Shown: positions 1 to 10,943 of the stretch, piece by piece | How positions within the stretch are numbered: the stretch's first letter is position 1 | Layout of the letters: the number at the start of each line of letters is the position of its first letter | Program-made: the position numbers and the translations under genes | The notes under the pieces: model-generated | What the model was told of the DNA's origin: nothing | The model's input: only the letters and a program-made list of their open reading frames with translations | Databases searched by the model: none | Assembly (NCBI GenBank): GCA_020796225.1 | Contig: CM036755.1 | Span: 78,935,772 to 78,999,771 of the forward strand | From: Arion vulgaris | Taxonomy: Eukaryota; Mollusca; Gastropoda; Stylommatophora; Arionidae | Reading direction: 5' to 3' | Length of the DNA stretch: 64,000 nucleotides

Positions 1-166
1 CAGCTTCTATACGTGGTCCTGCTTCTATATGTGGTCTTGCTTCTATATGTGGTCTTGCTTCTATACGTGGTCTTGCTTCTATACGTGGTCCTGCTTCTAT
101 ATGTGGTCCTGCTTCTATATGTGGTCCTGCTTCTATATGTGGTCCTGCTTCTATATGTGGTTCTGA
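1..166. repeat. 18-bp minisatellite
   Basis: About nine tandem copies of an 18-bp unit containing CTTCTATATGTGGTCCTG, cut by the window's left edge. Copies differ mainly by C/T changes. Being a multiple of three, the array keeps a frame open with a VVLLLY hexapeptide repeat; no gene is inferred. Confidence 0.95.
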
Positions 167-221
167 CTAACATCAGACATTATGTCTGGACGATTTATTA
201 GCAATGTACTTCCATATTTAT

Positions 222-575
222 GTTGAATACCACCTTACCATGAGGGATGGTCAATTGTTGAATACCACCTTACCATGAGGGATGGTCAATTGTTGAATAC
301 CACCTTACCATGAGGGATGGTCAGTTGTTGAATACCACCTTACCATGAGGGATGGTCAATTGTTGAATACCACCTTACCATGAGGGATGGTCAATTGTTG
401 AATATCACCTTACCATGAGGGATGGTCAATTGTTGAATACCACCTTACCATGAGGGATGGTCAATTGTTGAATACCACCTTACCATGAGGGATGATCTGT
501 TGAATATCACCTTACCTTGAGGGATCATCAATTGTTGAATACCACCTTCCCATGAGGGATGATCAATTGTTGAAG
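222..575. repeat. 35-bp minisatellite
   Basis: Ten copies of a 35-bp unit with the core CACCTTACCATGAGGGATGG. The last two or three copies are diverged and carry small deletions, as is common at array edges. Confidence 0.95.
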
Positions 576-781
576 ACTTGAAATAACAGATTAGCGACAA
601 TAGGATAGACTATTTTATATCTTTGATGAAGTCTTTTTTGTAGAGATGTTGATGTAGTCTTATGGTGTATGTACTTTGTCAAACTATTTTACTTGACATT
701 TAGATGTTTTGCCATTATTAACAAATTATTTGTACGCCAATACATGGCATACTTATTCTGTTCTCTATCTGATAGGATAGG

Positions 782-921
782 GCAACGACAGAAGAACAGG
801 CAATGACAATACCGCGACACGACAAGTAGAGGAGTGCACGCGTTGATGTGCAACGACAGAAGAACAGGCAATGACAATACCGCGACACGACATAATATAG
901 CAGAGGAGTGCACTCGTTGAT
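782..921. repeat. Tandem duplication, 68/72 bp
   Basis: Two adjacent copies, both starting GCAACGACAGAAGAACAGGC and ending GTTGATGT. The second has a 4-bp insertion near its middle. Confidence 0.9.
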
Positions 922-1282
922 GTGCAACGCACAAAAGGCGTGCACGTAAAAGCAGAAGAAAGGGGGGTTTCAGATATGACGTAGGTAACGGACGACAGTA
1001 AGAAAAAAGCCGGAGGACATAGAATTAGACAATATAGGTATAATATCCGTAATAAATAATGTATCATTGTAGAAGCATGTCAAATACAGGTTACTGACAG
1101 ACGAAAGAAGTTATATTATTTGTTATATTATTCACCCTACCACATCTATTTGTTTTTGTTGTTGTTGATATACAGAGTGTTTGTAAAGTCTCACAACACT
1201 TCATATGTAGGTCAGCTTGAAAAATGTAGTACATGACGTCATTAAAAAGTGCTAAAAAAAGTAGGGTAATTAGTTACAATAG
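922..1282. other. No recognisable feature
   Basis: AT-rich sequence with no array, no coding remnant I recognise and no transposon end. Confidence 0.5.
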
Positions 1283-1950
1283 CTACTGCTACTGAGATAC
1301 GCTGATAATACTGTCTTAATAGCAAGAAATGAAATGCAGCTCCAGAAATTAGTTGATAAGGTTGTGACAGAAAGTAACAACAAAAGACTCAGTTTGAATA
1401 TTAAGAAGACAGAAGTTATGATAATATAAAAAAAAGCAGATTTTGTCAAAATGCACCAACACAGTAAATGGGACTGATCTAAGATAAGTGCAGCAATTTA
1501 AATACCTCGGAGTCCTGGTAACATCAGATGACAGATGCCGATCAGAAATAAAGAGCAGAATAGGACAAGCGAAAACATCATTCCTGAAAATAAGAAGCAT
1601 TATCTGCAACAAGTCCCTGTCAATCCCGATCAGAATGCGAGTTATTCAGTGCTACATAGAACCAATACTGACATACGGATGCGAGTCATGGACAATGAAC
1701 ACACAGATCGAAACATCTCTGAGGGCCACAGAAATGTGGTTTTATAGAAGAATGATGAGAATCCCATGGACTGCTAAAATAACTAATGTTGAGGTGCTGA
1801 ATGAGACCAAGACACAGAGAAAGCTTATCATCAATATAAGAAAGAGGCAGAGGCATGTCAGACAGAAACACAGACTCCAGAGCACACCCTGCAGTCATGT
1901 CCATAATACAACGAATCGAAACATGGCCCCATGAACGAAGCTTACAGAGC
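1283..1950 (+). pseudogene. LINE reverse transcriptase fragment (broken)
   Basis: This is the 3' part of a non-LTR reverse transcriptase. A frame at 1,283-1,435 reads RYADNTVLIARNEMQLQKLV and then LSLNIKKTEVMII, the region around the polymerase active site. The YADD box has become YADN, which removes a catalytic aspartate. After a stop and a frame change, 1,488-1,860 continues with QQFKYLGVLVTSDDRC and later YGCESWTMN, the usual LINE thumb and C-terminal connection. Conserved character fades after about 1,860. With an altered active site, a frameshift and no 5' half, this is a dead copy. The wording resembles RTE-like elements, but I do not assign a clade. Confidence 0.85.
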
Positions 1951-2439
1951 AAGCTATGGGGAACTCTCGAGGAACTTCAACTGACTTGCAGCTTCATAGA
2001 GGTAACCCATCTCATTGTTCAGACGAGCAGACGAAACCGAACGCAAAGAAGAAGAAAGAAGATACCATTTTATCGAAGTAATATTATTAGAAACTCACAA
2101 AAGTGATATCCGAATTGGAAACAAGTTATAACATCCCAACATTGTGGTAATGCAAGAACCAACCTCTCTCCCCCAAAAAAAAAATTCCAACTATCAATTG
2201 TTAGTTCATCAAGTTCATCTTGATGTGCCTTGCTGACTGGCGTAGTCGTGGACCTCAGCCAATTCCTGTGCAAAGTACTCACTATTATTTCGGATATTTA
2301 TATTATTTCCATGCCATGATGTTTAGGCTGTCCGAAATGTTCTTTCTCTGTAGCCTTATGCCTTGTTTCTCTATTGATGTTGCTGTTTGCCACAATGCTT
2401 TGTGAGCCTCATTTTACGTCAGGCTTTGCGAGCCTCATT
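1951..2439. other. Unassigned, probable LINE 3' sequence
   Basis: Follows the LINE fragment on its left and a LINE-A fragment on its right. No conserved coding signal or array. A direct repeat of about 28 bp (GCGAGCCTCATTTTACGTCA type) lies at 2,400-2,455. Confidence 0.4.
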
Positions 2440-2900
2440 TTACGTCAGGTTTGGTTCTTAATAATAGCATCCATCACAAGTGACAATGACACCAGCTCAG
2501 GCATGTATTGTTGCACCTCTGGTATACGGAGGTGAATGTAGAGTCCAATCTTGAAACAAAGTCCATTACCACACGTGGAACATACAAGATCAGGACTGGA
2601 AATGTGGGTGTTGTGTGTTCTGTCTTTTAGAGAAACTAGTTTTCTATTTGCTTCAGTAGTACGACGATACACACCAGGGCGAGTTTCTCCTGTGTGGTTT
2701 CAGCTTCCCCGTTGACGGTTTTTCACGAGGAACATGAGTATCTGTATTGAAGTTTATTTTAGATACACTTTAATGAAAGAGTGTCTTTGAAACGTTTTTT
2801 TTCTGACCACCATCTGGTCTTTTGACCCCCATCTAGCTCGCCATCAGTTACTGGATGCGTTTATCAGGACTGACCCATCTTACCTGGGCGTTCTGCAACC
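2440..2900 (-). pseudogene. LINE-A C-terminal fragment
   Basis: Minus-strand remnant of the LINE better preserved at 30,112-30,945. Reading right to left, 2,900-2,780 retains a degraded version of the region encoding ELEGGQ and RFKDTLKVSLK. Then 2,672-2,445 encodes a damaged zinc finger, VCSTCGNGLCFKIGLYIHLR, in which the last zinc-binding histidine is proline. Frame breaks separate the parts. Confidence 0.75.
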
Positions 2901-3289
2901 AGGCAGCGTGGACATTTGAAATATTGACTATCATGAAGAATGTGTACTTAATTTATTACTTGATAATGTATCTTTCATGTACACATTCATTTATATATTT
3001 ATAAACAGATGTATCATATTTGACTATTTATTATTAGATTATTGTTCAGTTTTTAAGCTGTCCAAAACTATCCAAAAATCATATTTTTATTGATTGATTA
3101 CATATAATTTATTGTTGAACGAGACATTTGTTGATTGTGTTGTATTTTCTTGTTTGTTGATAAATAAACATCAGAGGTGATATGATGAAACTGTGTTGTA
3201 CAGGTAATACACAAACAGGTGTGTTACCTTGATAAAGGTAATACAGACAGGTGTGTTGTTATATATTGTTTTATATCCTGTTGTACACT
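2901..3289. other. No recognisable feature
   Basis: AT-rich sequence. A short direct repeat containing ACAGGTGTGTT occurs at about 3,215-3,255. No coding remnant recognised. Confidence 0.5.
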
Positions 3290-3430
3290 AGATTTTCTTG
3301 TTGTACGAGACTCATCATTGTACACTAAATTCTCTTGTACAAGAGTCAGTGTTGTACACTAAATTCTCTTGTTGTACAAGAGTCAGTCTTGTACACTAAA
3401 TTCTCTTGTTGTACAAGAGTCAGCACTGAA
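3290..3430. repeat. ~37-bp imperfect tandem repeat
   Basis: Three to four copies of a unit built on ACTAAATTCTCTTGTTGTAC followed by AAGAGTCAGT. The palindrome TTGTACAA recurs in each copy. Confidence 0.8.
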
Positions 3431-3789
3431 CACTGGTGGTGATTTGCTTGTAGCGTGCGGTGTTCAATTTCTGGTAAATTTTGTTCTTATGTTGACCAGA
3501 AGAATATGAGGTCCCCGACTTCTTGTTTTGGGTAAACATTCGGAATCATCGAAGCAACAAAGTGCTCTGTCGGTGACACTGTTAGCCTGTTGAAATAGAT
3601 CAGACATCTTCATGGACGCTCTAACTGTCTGAACAACAATATTATATCAATTTCCTATTTGTTCAATTGTCTGCTGTAACAATTTAGTATTTTTGTTTGT
3701 GTAGAGATTTTAAATCTTGACACTACTTTTTTTTTTACTATTGTTGTCTGTTGTTACAATTTTTCGAGCATTAAAAAAAAAATTGGTAA

Positions 3790-4025
3790 AGTCTGTTCTT
3801 TTGAAATGTAGTCAAGTTTGTGTTTTTTTTTAATATAGTCAAGTTTGTGTTTTTAAAATGTAAAGTTTATGTTTTTGAAATATAGTCAAGTTTGTGTTTT
3901 TTTATGTGTTTTGAAATGTATTTAAGTTTGTGTTTTGAAATATAGTCAAGTTTGTGTTATTTGAAATATAGTCAAGTTTGTGTTTTGAAATACAGTCAAG
4001 TTTTTGTTTTTGAAATGAAGTCACG
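3790..4025. repeat. Irregular repeat, 22-30 bp
   Basis: About nine irregular copies of GAAATATAGTCAAGTTTGTG separated by T-runs of varying length. A 22-bp doublet with TGTTTACTATAAGATTTGTT follows at 4,055-4,100. Confidence 0.75.
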
Positions 4026-4451
4026 TTTATGTTCTTAACATTTTTTTTGTGGGACACTGGTTTGTTTACTATAAGATTTGTTTTGTTTACTATAAGATTT
4101 GTTTTGTAAAGTCGATGCACATATATTGGATTTACTGTATGTATAAAACAAAAGAATGGGCAAGCTGTCACACTACTGCACCATTATATATTGTTAACAT
4201 TGAGTATTGATTGATTGATTGAGAGATACATGTAGTGCTGAAACTTCCGAGCTAAGATTTGAAGTCAAAACATGCCAGCGACAATGATGTGTAATGGCAG
4301 CTGTACTATTTAACATTGTCATACAATAAGTGATGCGTAAAACAAGTGAAGATAAGGCAAGAGATTCATTCCTAACTCTTCAGTCGGTCTGGAAATCAAC
4401 CCAATACAGTATCAGAACGTGAGAGATATATATACAGCAGCTGTGTGCTAT

Positions 4452-4705
4452 CAAGTTTACCATACGGATCAGGGTGCTGAGGAATGACAGAACAAAGATA
4501 TGTCTAAACGCTCTACCTTTCATACAATTTTGTACAAGATCTTATGCGTGTTCTGGTCAAATAATATCTCTAACCAATCAAGTTTACCATACGGATCAGG
4601 GTGCTGGGGAATGGCAGAACAAAGATATGTCTAAACGCTCTACCTTTCATACAATTTTGTACAAGATCTTATGCGTGTTCTGGTGAAATAATATCTCTAA
4701 CTGAA
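4452..4705. repeat. Tandem duplication, 127 bp
   Basis: Two copies starting CAAGTTTACCATACGGATCA at 4,452 and 4,579, nearly identical, so the duplication is fairly recent. The second copy runs directly into the LINE fragment at 4,705. Confidence 0.95.
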
Positions 4706-4985
4706 CACTGATTACAGTGTCGACAAGTGAATATGAGCATCATCATCCAAAAGAGACGCTGGAGATGGATCACACATGTGATACGCATGGAGACTAACAC
4801 TGCACTGATGTGGAAACCAGAGAGTAAACGAAAATGTGGAAGACGCAAAACGATCCATAGAAGAACAGATGGAACAAGAGCTGACAGAAATGAATCATAG
4901 CTTGAGCACAATATAGAGGACTGCCAAGAATAGAGAAGAATTGTGTGCATTTGTTGCTGCCCTAAGCGTAATGGGCCTCACAGGT
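4705..4985 (+). pseudogene. LINE C-terminal and 3'-end fragment
   Basis: Plus-strand remnant of the C-terminal tail of a non-LTR retrotransposon polyprotein. From about 4,732 it reads IIIQKRRWRWITHVIRMETN, then MWKPESKRKCGRRKTIHRRT, and in a shifted frame near 4,955 FVAALSVMGLTGG. This RRWRWIGHVLRM / KRKRGRPKTTWRR / VAALC order is characteristic of LINE C-termini. At least one frameshift and two stops are present. It ends in a GA-rich tract. Confidence 0.8.
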
Positions 4986-5104
4986 GGGAGATAGAGAGAG
5001 AGATTGAGGGATCGATTGATTGATTGATTCAACCCGGTAACAGTGTGACCGCTAAAGAAAGAACTTGACTACATATCGTATACGGTAAAAGAAACTTGCT
5101 GGTA

Positions 5105-5525
5105 ATGAAAGACTTATGTATAAATGATGTTCTGAAAGAGCTATGTATCAATGATGTTCTGAAAGACTTATGTATAAATGATGTTCTGAAAGACTTATGT
5201 ATAAATGATGTTCTGAAAGAGCTATGTATCAATGATGTTCTGAAAGACTTATGTATCAATGATGTTCTGAAAGACTAATGTATCAATGATGTTCTGAAAG
5301 AGCTATGTATCAATGATGTTCTGAAAGACTTATGTATCAATGATGTTCTAAAAGACTTATGTATCAATGATGTTCTGAAAGACTTATGTATCAATGATGT
5401 TCTGAAAGACTTATGTATCAATGATGTTCTAAAAGACTAATGTATCAATGATGTTCTGAAAGACTTATGTATAAATGATGTTCTGAAAGAGCTATGTATC
5501 AATGATGTTCTGAAAGAGCTATGTA
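5105..5525. repeat. 27-bp minisatellite
   Basis: About fifteen copies of a 27-bp unit, GATGTTCTGAAAGACTTATG plus seven bases. Nine-residue frames stay open on both strands; the plus strand would read DVLKDLCIN repeats. No seed sequence was recognised. Confidence 0.97.
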
Positions 5526-6020
5526 TGACTGTCTGTCTTGGTCATTAGCAGTTGACATCTTCCCTCAAAGCCGCTTATGTGACTGTCTGTCTTGTTCATT
5601 AGCAGTTGACATCTTCCCTCAAAGCCGCTTATGTGACTGTCTTGGTCATTAGCAGTTGACATTTTCCCCTCAAAGCCGCTTATGTGACTGTCTTGGTCAT
5701 TAGCAGTTGACATCTTCCCTCAAAGCCGCTTATGTGACTGTCTTGGTCATTAGCAGTTGACATTTTCCCCTCAAAGCCGCTTATGTGACTGTCTGTCTTG
5801 GTCATTAGCAGTTGACATCTTCCCTCAAAGCCGCTTATGTGACTGTCTGTCTTGGTCATTAGCAGTTGACATCTTCCCTCAAAGCCGCTTATGTCACTGT
5901 CTGTCTTGGTCATTAGCAGTTGACATCTTCCCTCAAAGAAGCTTATGTGACTGTCTTGGTCATTAGCAGTTGACATCTTCCCTCAAAGCCGCTTATGTCA
6001 CTGTCTGTCTTGGTCATTAT
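5526..6020. repeat. 50-55-bp minisatellite
   Basis: Nine copies with core GTCATTAGCAGTTGACATCT followed by TCCCTCAAAGCCGCTTATG. Length varies because some copies lack a 4-bp TGTC and some have an extra base. It abuts the 27-bp array with no spacer; the junction shares TATGTATGA. Confidence 0.97.
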
Positions 6021-7089
6021 CAGGTGCCGTGCCGGCTAGCGTAGGTTATCATTGATCTCCACAAATCTCTGTCCCTGGTATTTACTATTATCTCAGATGT
6101 TGACACTCTTCCGTTCCATAACGTCAGCGTGTCTAATATTCTCTTTCTCTCTCTGCCTTCTCTGTCACGTCTCGCTTCTCTGTCACGTCTCGCTTCGATT
6201 TTACAGGTTGTCACAGTGCATTCTAAAACCTGCCTTCTCATCACATGTCTGAAGAATGATGATACTTGTCTTATTTCTTTAGATCTTTCTTAAAACATCT
6301 GTTTACAATTTGACGTGACATCCGTGGACAGACTAACGGAAGTGACCATATGACAAATATGTATACGATATATGTGTACTCATTTTGTCTGTTTAAGTAA
6401 TTATTTTTAAATATGTGGTCAAAGCTGTTTATAAATGGTAGAGAGTGAGGCTGAACCTTCTGTGGAATAGGTTCAAACCTAAGTTGAGTCAGGGCGTATT
6501 ATTTTGTTTCAAAATTCGTGATAAATGCTTTTTTAAACCTCCGACGTACTCTCTGTGTGGCGACGTCACGGGTAACCATTAATCTTTATATTAAATAATA
6601 TCATAGCAACTCTCTAGCCAGTAATTTGTTGCAACCAACTTTCTGTTTTTTATATCTCTGTAACTTGACAATAAAGGGCATTGTTATACATATTTATATG
6701 TACATTTTTTACATTTATACATCAGTATTTATATGTTGACATTTATAGATTTATATTTTGATACTGGCAGTTTTGAAATAGTTTTGTACTTTTTTAAATT
6801 AAGATTTCCAAAATGATTTTTATGTTGAGAAAATGATAAGAAGTATTGTTTTTGACGAAACTGTCATTATTAGGAAATATTGAATGATATTTTCTATGGA
6901 TAACCGATCTGTCTTTCAATGAATGTTCTCTCTTGGTGATGATTTGTTTTTGGTATTTGTTCAGAACAAAGTAACAATAAAATTCAATTCTTTCTTGAAC
7001 AAATTCTTGATGTTGATCTGATGATTCGTTAGTTGTTTTGTTCCTTTTTGTTCATTGCTTGTTTTAGCTTATCTATGTTGTTATTACTT
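6021..7089. other. AT-rich, no recognisable gene
   Basis: Over 1 kb of AT-rich single-copy-looking sequence. A doublet GTCACGTCTCGCTTC lies at 6,165-6,195. A possible tRNA B box (GGTTCAAACCT) near 6,470 has no convincing A box. No coding remnant found. Confidence 0.5.
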
Positions 7090-7250
7090 ATCTGTTTGTT
7101 ATGTAGGGGATTCAAGTCTCTTTAAGCCGTTTCAAGCCTCTTTACGCCAATTGAAACTTTCTAAAGCCCATTCAAGCCTCTTTGAGCCGAGGCTCGGCGA
7201 TTTCAACTTCAACCTAAGGACAAACTTTGTTTTGGTTATATCACAACGTG
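7090..7250 (+). repeat. Dispersed repeat, shared with 13.3 kb
   Basis: Contains TTATGTAGGGGATTCAAG, CTCTTTAAGCCG and CAACCTAAGGACAAAC in order. The same blocks occur inverted at 13,330-13,415 next to a LINE-A end. Short CTCTTTAAGCC motifs are reiterated inside this copy. Confidence 0.6.
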
Positions 7251-7300
7251 TAAGGCAACAAACAAACATGAACAAATAAAAATACATTTCTTTCTAAGAA

Positions 7301-9617
7301 TCTTTGCTATTAGTTACGGAAAGTGGTTAGAAAGCATGTGATATTAGTTACGGAAAGTGGTTAGAAAGCATGTGATATTAGTTACGGAAAGTGGTTAGAA
7401 AGCATGTGATATTAGTTACGGAAAGTGGTTAGAAAGCATGTGATATTAGTTACGGAAAGTGGTTAGAAAGCATGTGATATTAGTTACGGAAAGTGGTTAG
7501 AAAGCATGTGATATTAGTTACGGAAAGTGGTTAGAAAGCATGTGATATTAGTTACGGAAAGTGGTTAGAAAGCATGTGATATTAGTTACGGAAAGTGGTT
7601 AGAAAGCATGTGATATTAGTTACAGAAAGTGGTTAGAAAGCATGTGATATTAGTTACGGAAAGTGGTTAGAAAGCATGTGATATTAGTTACGGAAAGTAG
7701 TTAGAAAGCATGTGATATTAGTTACGGAAAGTGGTTAGAAAGCATGTGATATTAGTTACAGAAAGTGGTTAGAAAGCATGTGATATTAGTTACGGAAAGT
7801 GGTTAGAAAGCATGTGATATTAGTTACAGAAAGTGGTTAGAAAGCATGTGATATTAGTTACGGAAAGTGGTTAGAAAGCATGTGATATTAGTTACGGAAA
7901 GTGGTTAGAAAGCATGTGATATTAGTTACGGAAAGTGGTTAGAAAGCATGTGATATTAGTTACAGAAAGTGGTTAGAAAGCATGTGATATTAGTTACGGA
8001 AAGTGGTTAGAAAGCATGTGATATTAGTTACAGAAAGTGGTTAGAAAGCATGTGATATTAGTTACGGAAAGTGGTTAGAAAGCATGTGATATTAGTTACG
8101 GAAAGTGGTTAGAAAGCATGTGCTATTAGTTACGGAAAGTAGTTAGAAAGCATGTGATATTAGTTACGGAAAGTAGTTAGAAAGCATGTGATATTGGTTA
8201 CAGAAAGTGGTTAGAAAGCATGTGATATTAGTTACGGAAAGTGGTTAGAAAGCATGTGATATTAGTTACGGAAAGTGGTTAGAAAGCATGTGCTATTAGT
8301 TACGGAAAGTGGTTAGAAAGCATGTGATATTAGTTACGGAAAGTGGTTAGAAAGCATGTGATATTAGTTACAGAAAGTGGTTAGAAAGCATGTGATATTA
8401 GTTACGGAAAGTGGTTAGAAAGCATGTGATATTAGTTACGGAAAGTGGTTAGAAAGCATGTGATATTAGTTACGGAAAGTAGTTAGAAAGCATGTGATAT
8501 TAGTTACGGAAAGTAGTTAGAAAGCATGTGATATTAGTTACAGAAAGTGGTTAGAAAGCATGTGATATTAGTTACGGAAAGTGGTTAGAAAGCATGTGAT
8601 ATTAGTTACGGAAAGTGGTTAGAAAGCATGTGATATTAGTTACGGAAAGTGGTTAGAAAGCATGTGATATTAGTTACGGAAAGTTGTTAGAAAGCATGTG
8701 ATATTAGTTACAGAAAGTGGTTAGAAAGCATGTGATATTAATTACGGAAAGTGGTTAGAAAGCATGTGATATTAGTTACGGAAAGTGGTTAGAAAGCATG
8801 TGATATTAGTTACAGAAAGTGGTTAGAAAGCATGTGATATTAGTTACAGAAAGTGGTTAGAAAGCATGTGATATTAGTTACGGAAAGTAGTTAGAAAGCA
8901 TGTGATATTAGTTACAGAAAGTGGTTAGAAAGCATGTGATATTAGTTACGGAAAGTGGTTAGAAAGCATGTGATATTAGTTACGGAAAGTGGTTAGAAAG
9001 CATGTGATATTAGTTACGGAAAGTGGTTAGAAAGCATGTGATATTAGTTACGGAAAGTTGTTAGAAAGCATGTGATATTAGTTACAGAAAGTGGTTAGAA
9101 AGCATGTGATATTAATTACGGAAAGTGGTTAGAAAGCATGTGATATTAGTTACGGAAAGTGGTTAGAAAGCATGTGATATTAGTTACAGAAAGTGGTTAG
9201 AAAGCATGTGATATTAGTTACAGAAAGTGGTTAGAAAGCATGTGATATTAGTTACGGAAAGTAGTTAGAAAGCATGTGATATTAGTTACAGAAAGTGGTT
9301 AGAAAGCATGTGATATTAGTTACGGAAAGTGGTTAGAAAGCATGTGATATTAGTTACGGAAAGTGGTTAGAAAGCATGTGATATTAGTTACGGAAAGTGG
9401 TTAGAAAGCATGTGATATTAGTTACGGAAAGTTGTTAGAAAGCATGTGATATTAGTTACAGAAAGTGGTTAGAAAGCATGTGATATTAATTACGGAAAGT
9501 GGTTAGAAAGCATGTGATATTAGTTACGGAAAGTGGTTAGAAAGCATGTGATATTAGTTACAGAAAGTGGTTAGAAAGCATGTGATATTAGTTACAGAAA
9601 GTGGTTAGAAAGCATGC
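7301..9617. repeat. 34-bp satellite-like array with 374-bp higher-order unit
   Basis: About 68 copies of a 34-bp monomer (GATATTAGTTACGGAAAGTG followed by GTTAGAAAGCATGT), almost free of indels. Monomers fall into a few variants: ACAGAAAG, AAGTAG, AAGTTG, ATTAATTACGG and GCTATTAG. In the right third these recur in a fixed order of eleven monomers. The AAGTTG variant lies at 8,681, 9,055 and 9,429, and the ATTAATT variant at 8,737, 9,111 and 9,485; every step is exactly 374 bp (11 x 34). The left part shows no such order except a GCTATTAG pair 170 bp (5 monomers) apart. Confidence 0.98.
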
Positions 9618-9897
9618 AAAGATGGATTAGTTCCGAATAAATATGGGGCGCATTTGTATCAAGTATGGAGTCAAGTTACGAACCAGTTTTAATACCATGT
9701 GGTTTATTGAGGAATACGTTGTAAAATTAGTAATGTACTTCTTTGTGACCAACGACACATGTTAGGTCAACATAACAAGCAACCGTTCTGATCTCTGTGT
9801 GTTTCTAGTACCTGGATTAAAGCTGGATAGACCTAAGAACCTTTACGGTCGGAAAAAATATGACTCTGAGGAATATGATCATGGAACGACGCACCTG
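9618..9897. other. No recognisable feature
   Basis: Single-copy-looking spacer between two arrays. ACGGTCGGAAAAAATATGA near 9,846 resembles the end of the dispersed repeat at 10.2 and 21.7 kb. Confidence 0.45.
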
Positions 9898-10055
9898 CGA
9901 ATCAAATGACTACGAATCAAATACGTACAGATCAAGCGACTACGAATGAAATACATACAGATCAAATGACTACAAATCAAATACATACGAATCAAATGAT
10001 TACGAATCAAATAGCTAGGAATCAAGTGCCTACGACTGGAGTGACTACGAAGCAA
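9898..10055. repeat. 15-bp degenerate tandem repeat
   Basis: Ten copies of a 15-bp unit, GACTACGAATCAAAT, with many substitutions but a steady period. It is much more diverged than the other arrays, so it is probably old. Confidence 0.85.
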
Positions 10056-10159
10056 CTAAATTTGATTTTAACTCTTCTCTATCATGTAGACATTCATCTC
10101 TCAAATATTTCTCTCAAATTTAACGGAATATACCATTTATAAATGGACACAAACTGAAT

Positions 10160-10370
10160 GAACGCTTTTTCATACCATGTGACGTAATGATGAATAAGAT
10201 ATTAGTCCTGTAGTTTTTGTTTTAACCTACGGCCCACGGTGGAGGTGAGTAATGTGATCAATATCACACCAGTCCCCTTTACTTCATAGTATTTTCTTAG
10301 CTATCTAATTGAAGATGATTCGACTTGGGAGCCGTTGCGGTCGGAAAAAATTCCATCCGAATTGGGGTAG
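10160..10370 (+). repeat. Dispersed repeat F (copy 1)
   Basis: Shares an ordered set of blocks with 21,690-21,895: CATACCATGTG, a GTTTTAACCTACGGC-type block, GTGATCAATATCACACC, TTTACTT, and a closing GAGCCGTTGCGGTCGGAAAA. No coding content or Pol III boxes were recognised; class unknown. Confidence 0.6.
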
Positions 10371-10469
10371 TAAAGTTAGTATAAGCAATAAAAATGAAGA
10401 TTGCTGTAAAACAATGAGGAAAAAGTGTAAACACAAAGTTCCATAGTTTTAGAAAGTACAAAAACAATA

Positions 10470-10504
10470 TACAGCGACGTTTCGACCTAAAGGCCTTTAT
10501 CAAG
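10470..10504 (-). ncRNA. Hammerhead-like motif 1 (candidate)
   Basis: On the minus strand the order is TTGATAA, a 4-bp stem GGCC/GGTC with loop TTTA, GAAAC, a short loop and GTA. This matches the hammerhead core layout (CUGANGA, stem II, GAAA, short stem III, cleavage triplet), with C3 to U and G8 to A changes that would keep the 3-8 base pair. No convincing stem I is visible. Penelope-like elements carry such motifs; this one would be degenerate. Confidence 0.35.
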
Positions 10505-10544
10505 CAAAGGATACACAAGAAGCGAAGAAATGTAGACTTCTCTT

Positions 10545-10868
10545 TATATTTAGTCAAACTATGTACCAACGGTGAGATACAGTAACATGAGGTAAGGTAT
10601 ATTTAGTCAAACTATGTACCAACGGTGAGATACAGTAACATGAGGTAAGGTATATTTAGTCAAACTATGTACCAACGGTGAGATACAGTAACATGAGGCA
10701 AGGTATATTTAGTCAAACTATGTACCAACGGTGAGATACAGTAACATGAGGCAAGGTATATTTAGTTAAATTATGTACCAACGGTGAGATACAATAACAT
10801 GAGGTAAGGTATATTTAGTTAAATTATGTACCAACGGTGAGATACAGTAACATGAGGTAAGGTATATT
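10545..10868. repeat. 53-bp minisatellite
   Basis: Six copies of a 53-bp unit with CAAACTATGTACCAACGGTG and ACAGTAACATGAGGTAAGG. Most units carry GAGGTAAGG, which resembles a 5' splice site. The array lies between two hammerhead-like motifs. Confidence 0.95.
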
Positions 10869-10893
10869 TACAAAGTGCGCAGATTAAAGAAAA

Positions 10894-10927
10894 GACTGCA
10901 ATGTTTCAGCCAACAGACTTTTATCAA
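10894..10927 (-). ncRNA. Hammerhead-like motif 2 (candidate)
   Basis: Minus strand: TTGATAA, stem AGTC/GGCT with loop TGTT, GAAAC, loop, GTC. Compared with motif 1 the stem sequence differs but pairing is kept, which hints at a maintained helix. The same U3-A8 variation is seen. No clear stem I. Confidence 0.35.
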
Positions 10928-10943
10928 AGGGTGGGGAAGGGGG

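Noticed and set aside
6420..6490. Second tRNA-like sequence with GGTTCAAACCT.
   Set aside because: No convincing A box at the right distance and no arms; one short match is expected by chance.
7301..9617. CRISPR-like regular repeat.
   Set aside because: Units are directly adjacent with no unique spacers, there are no cas genes, and the DNA is eukaryotic.
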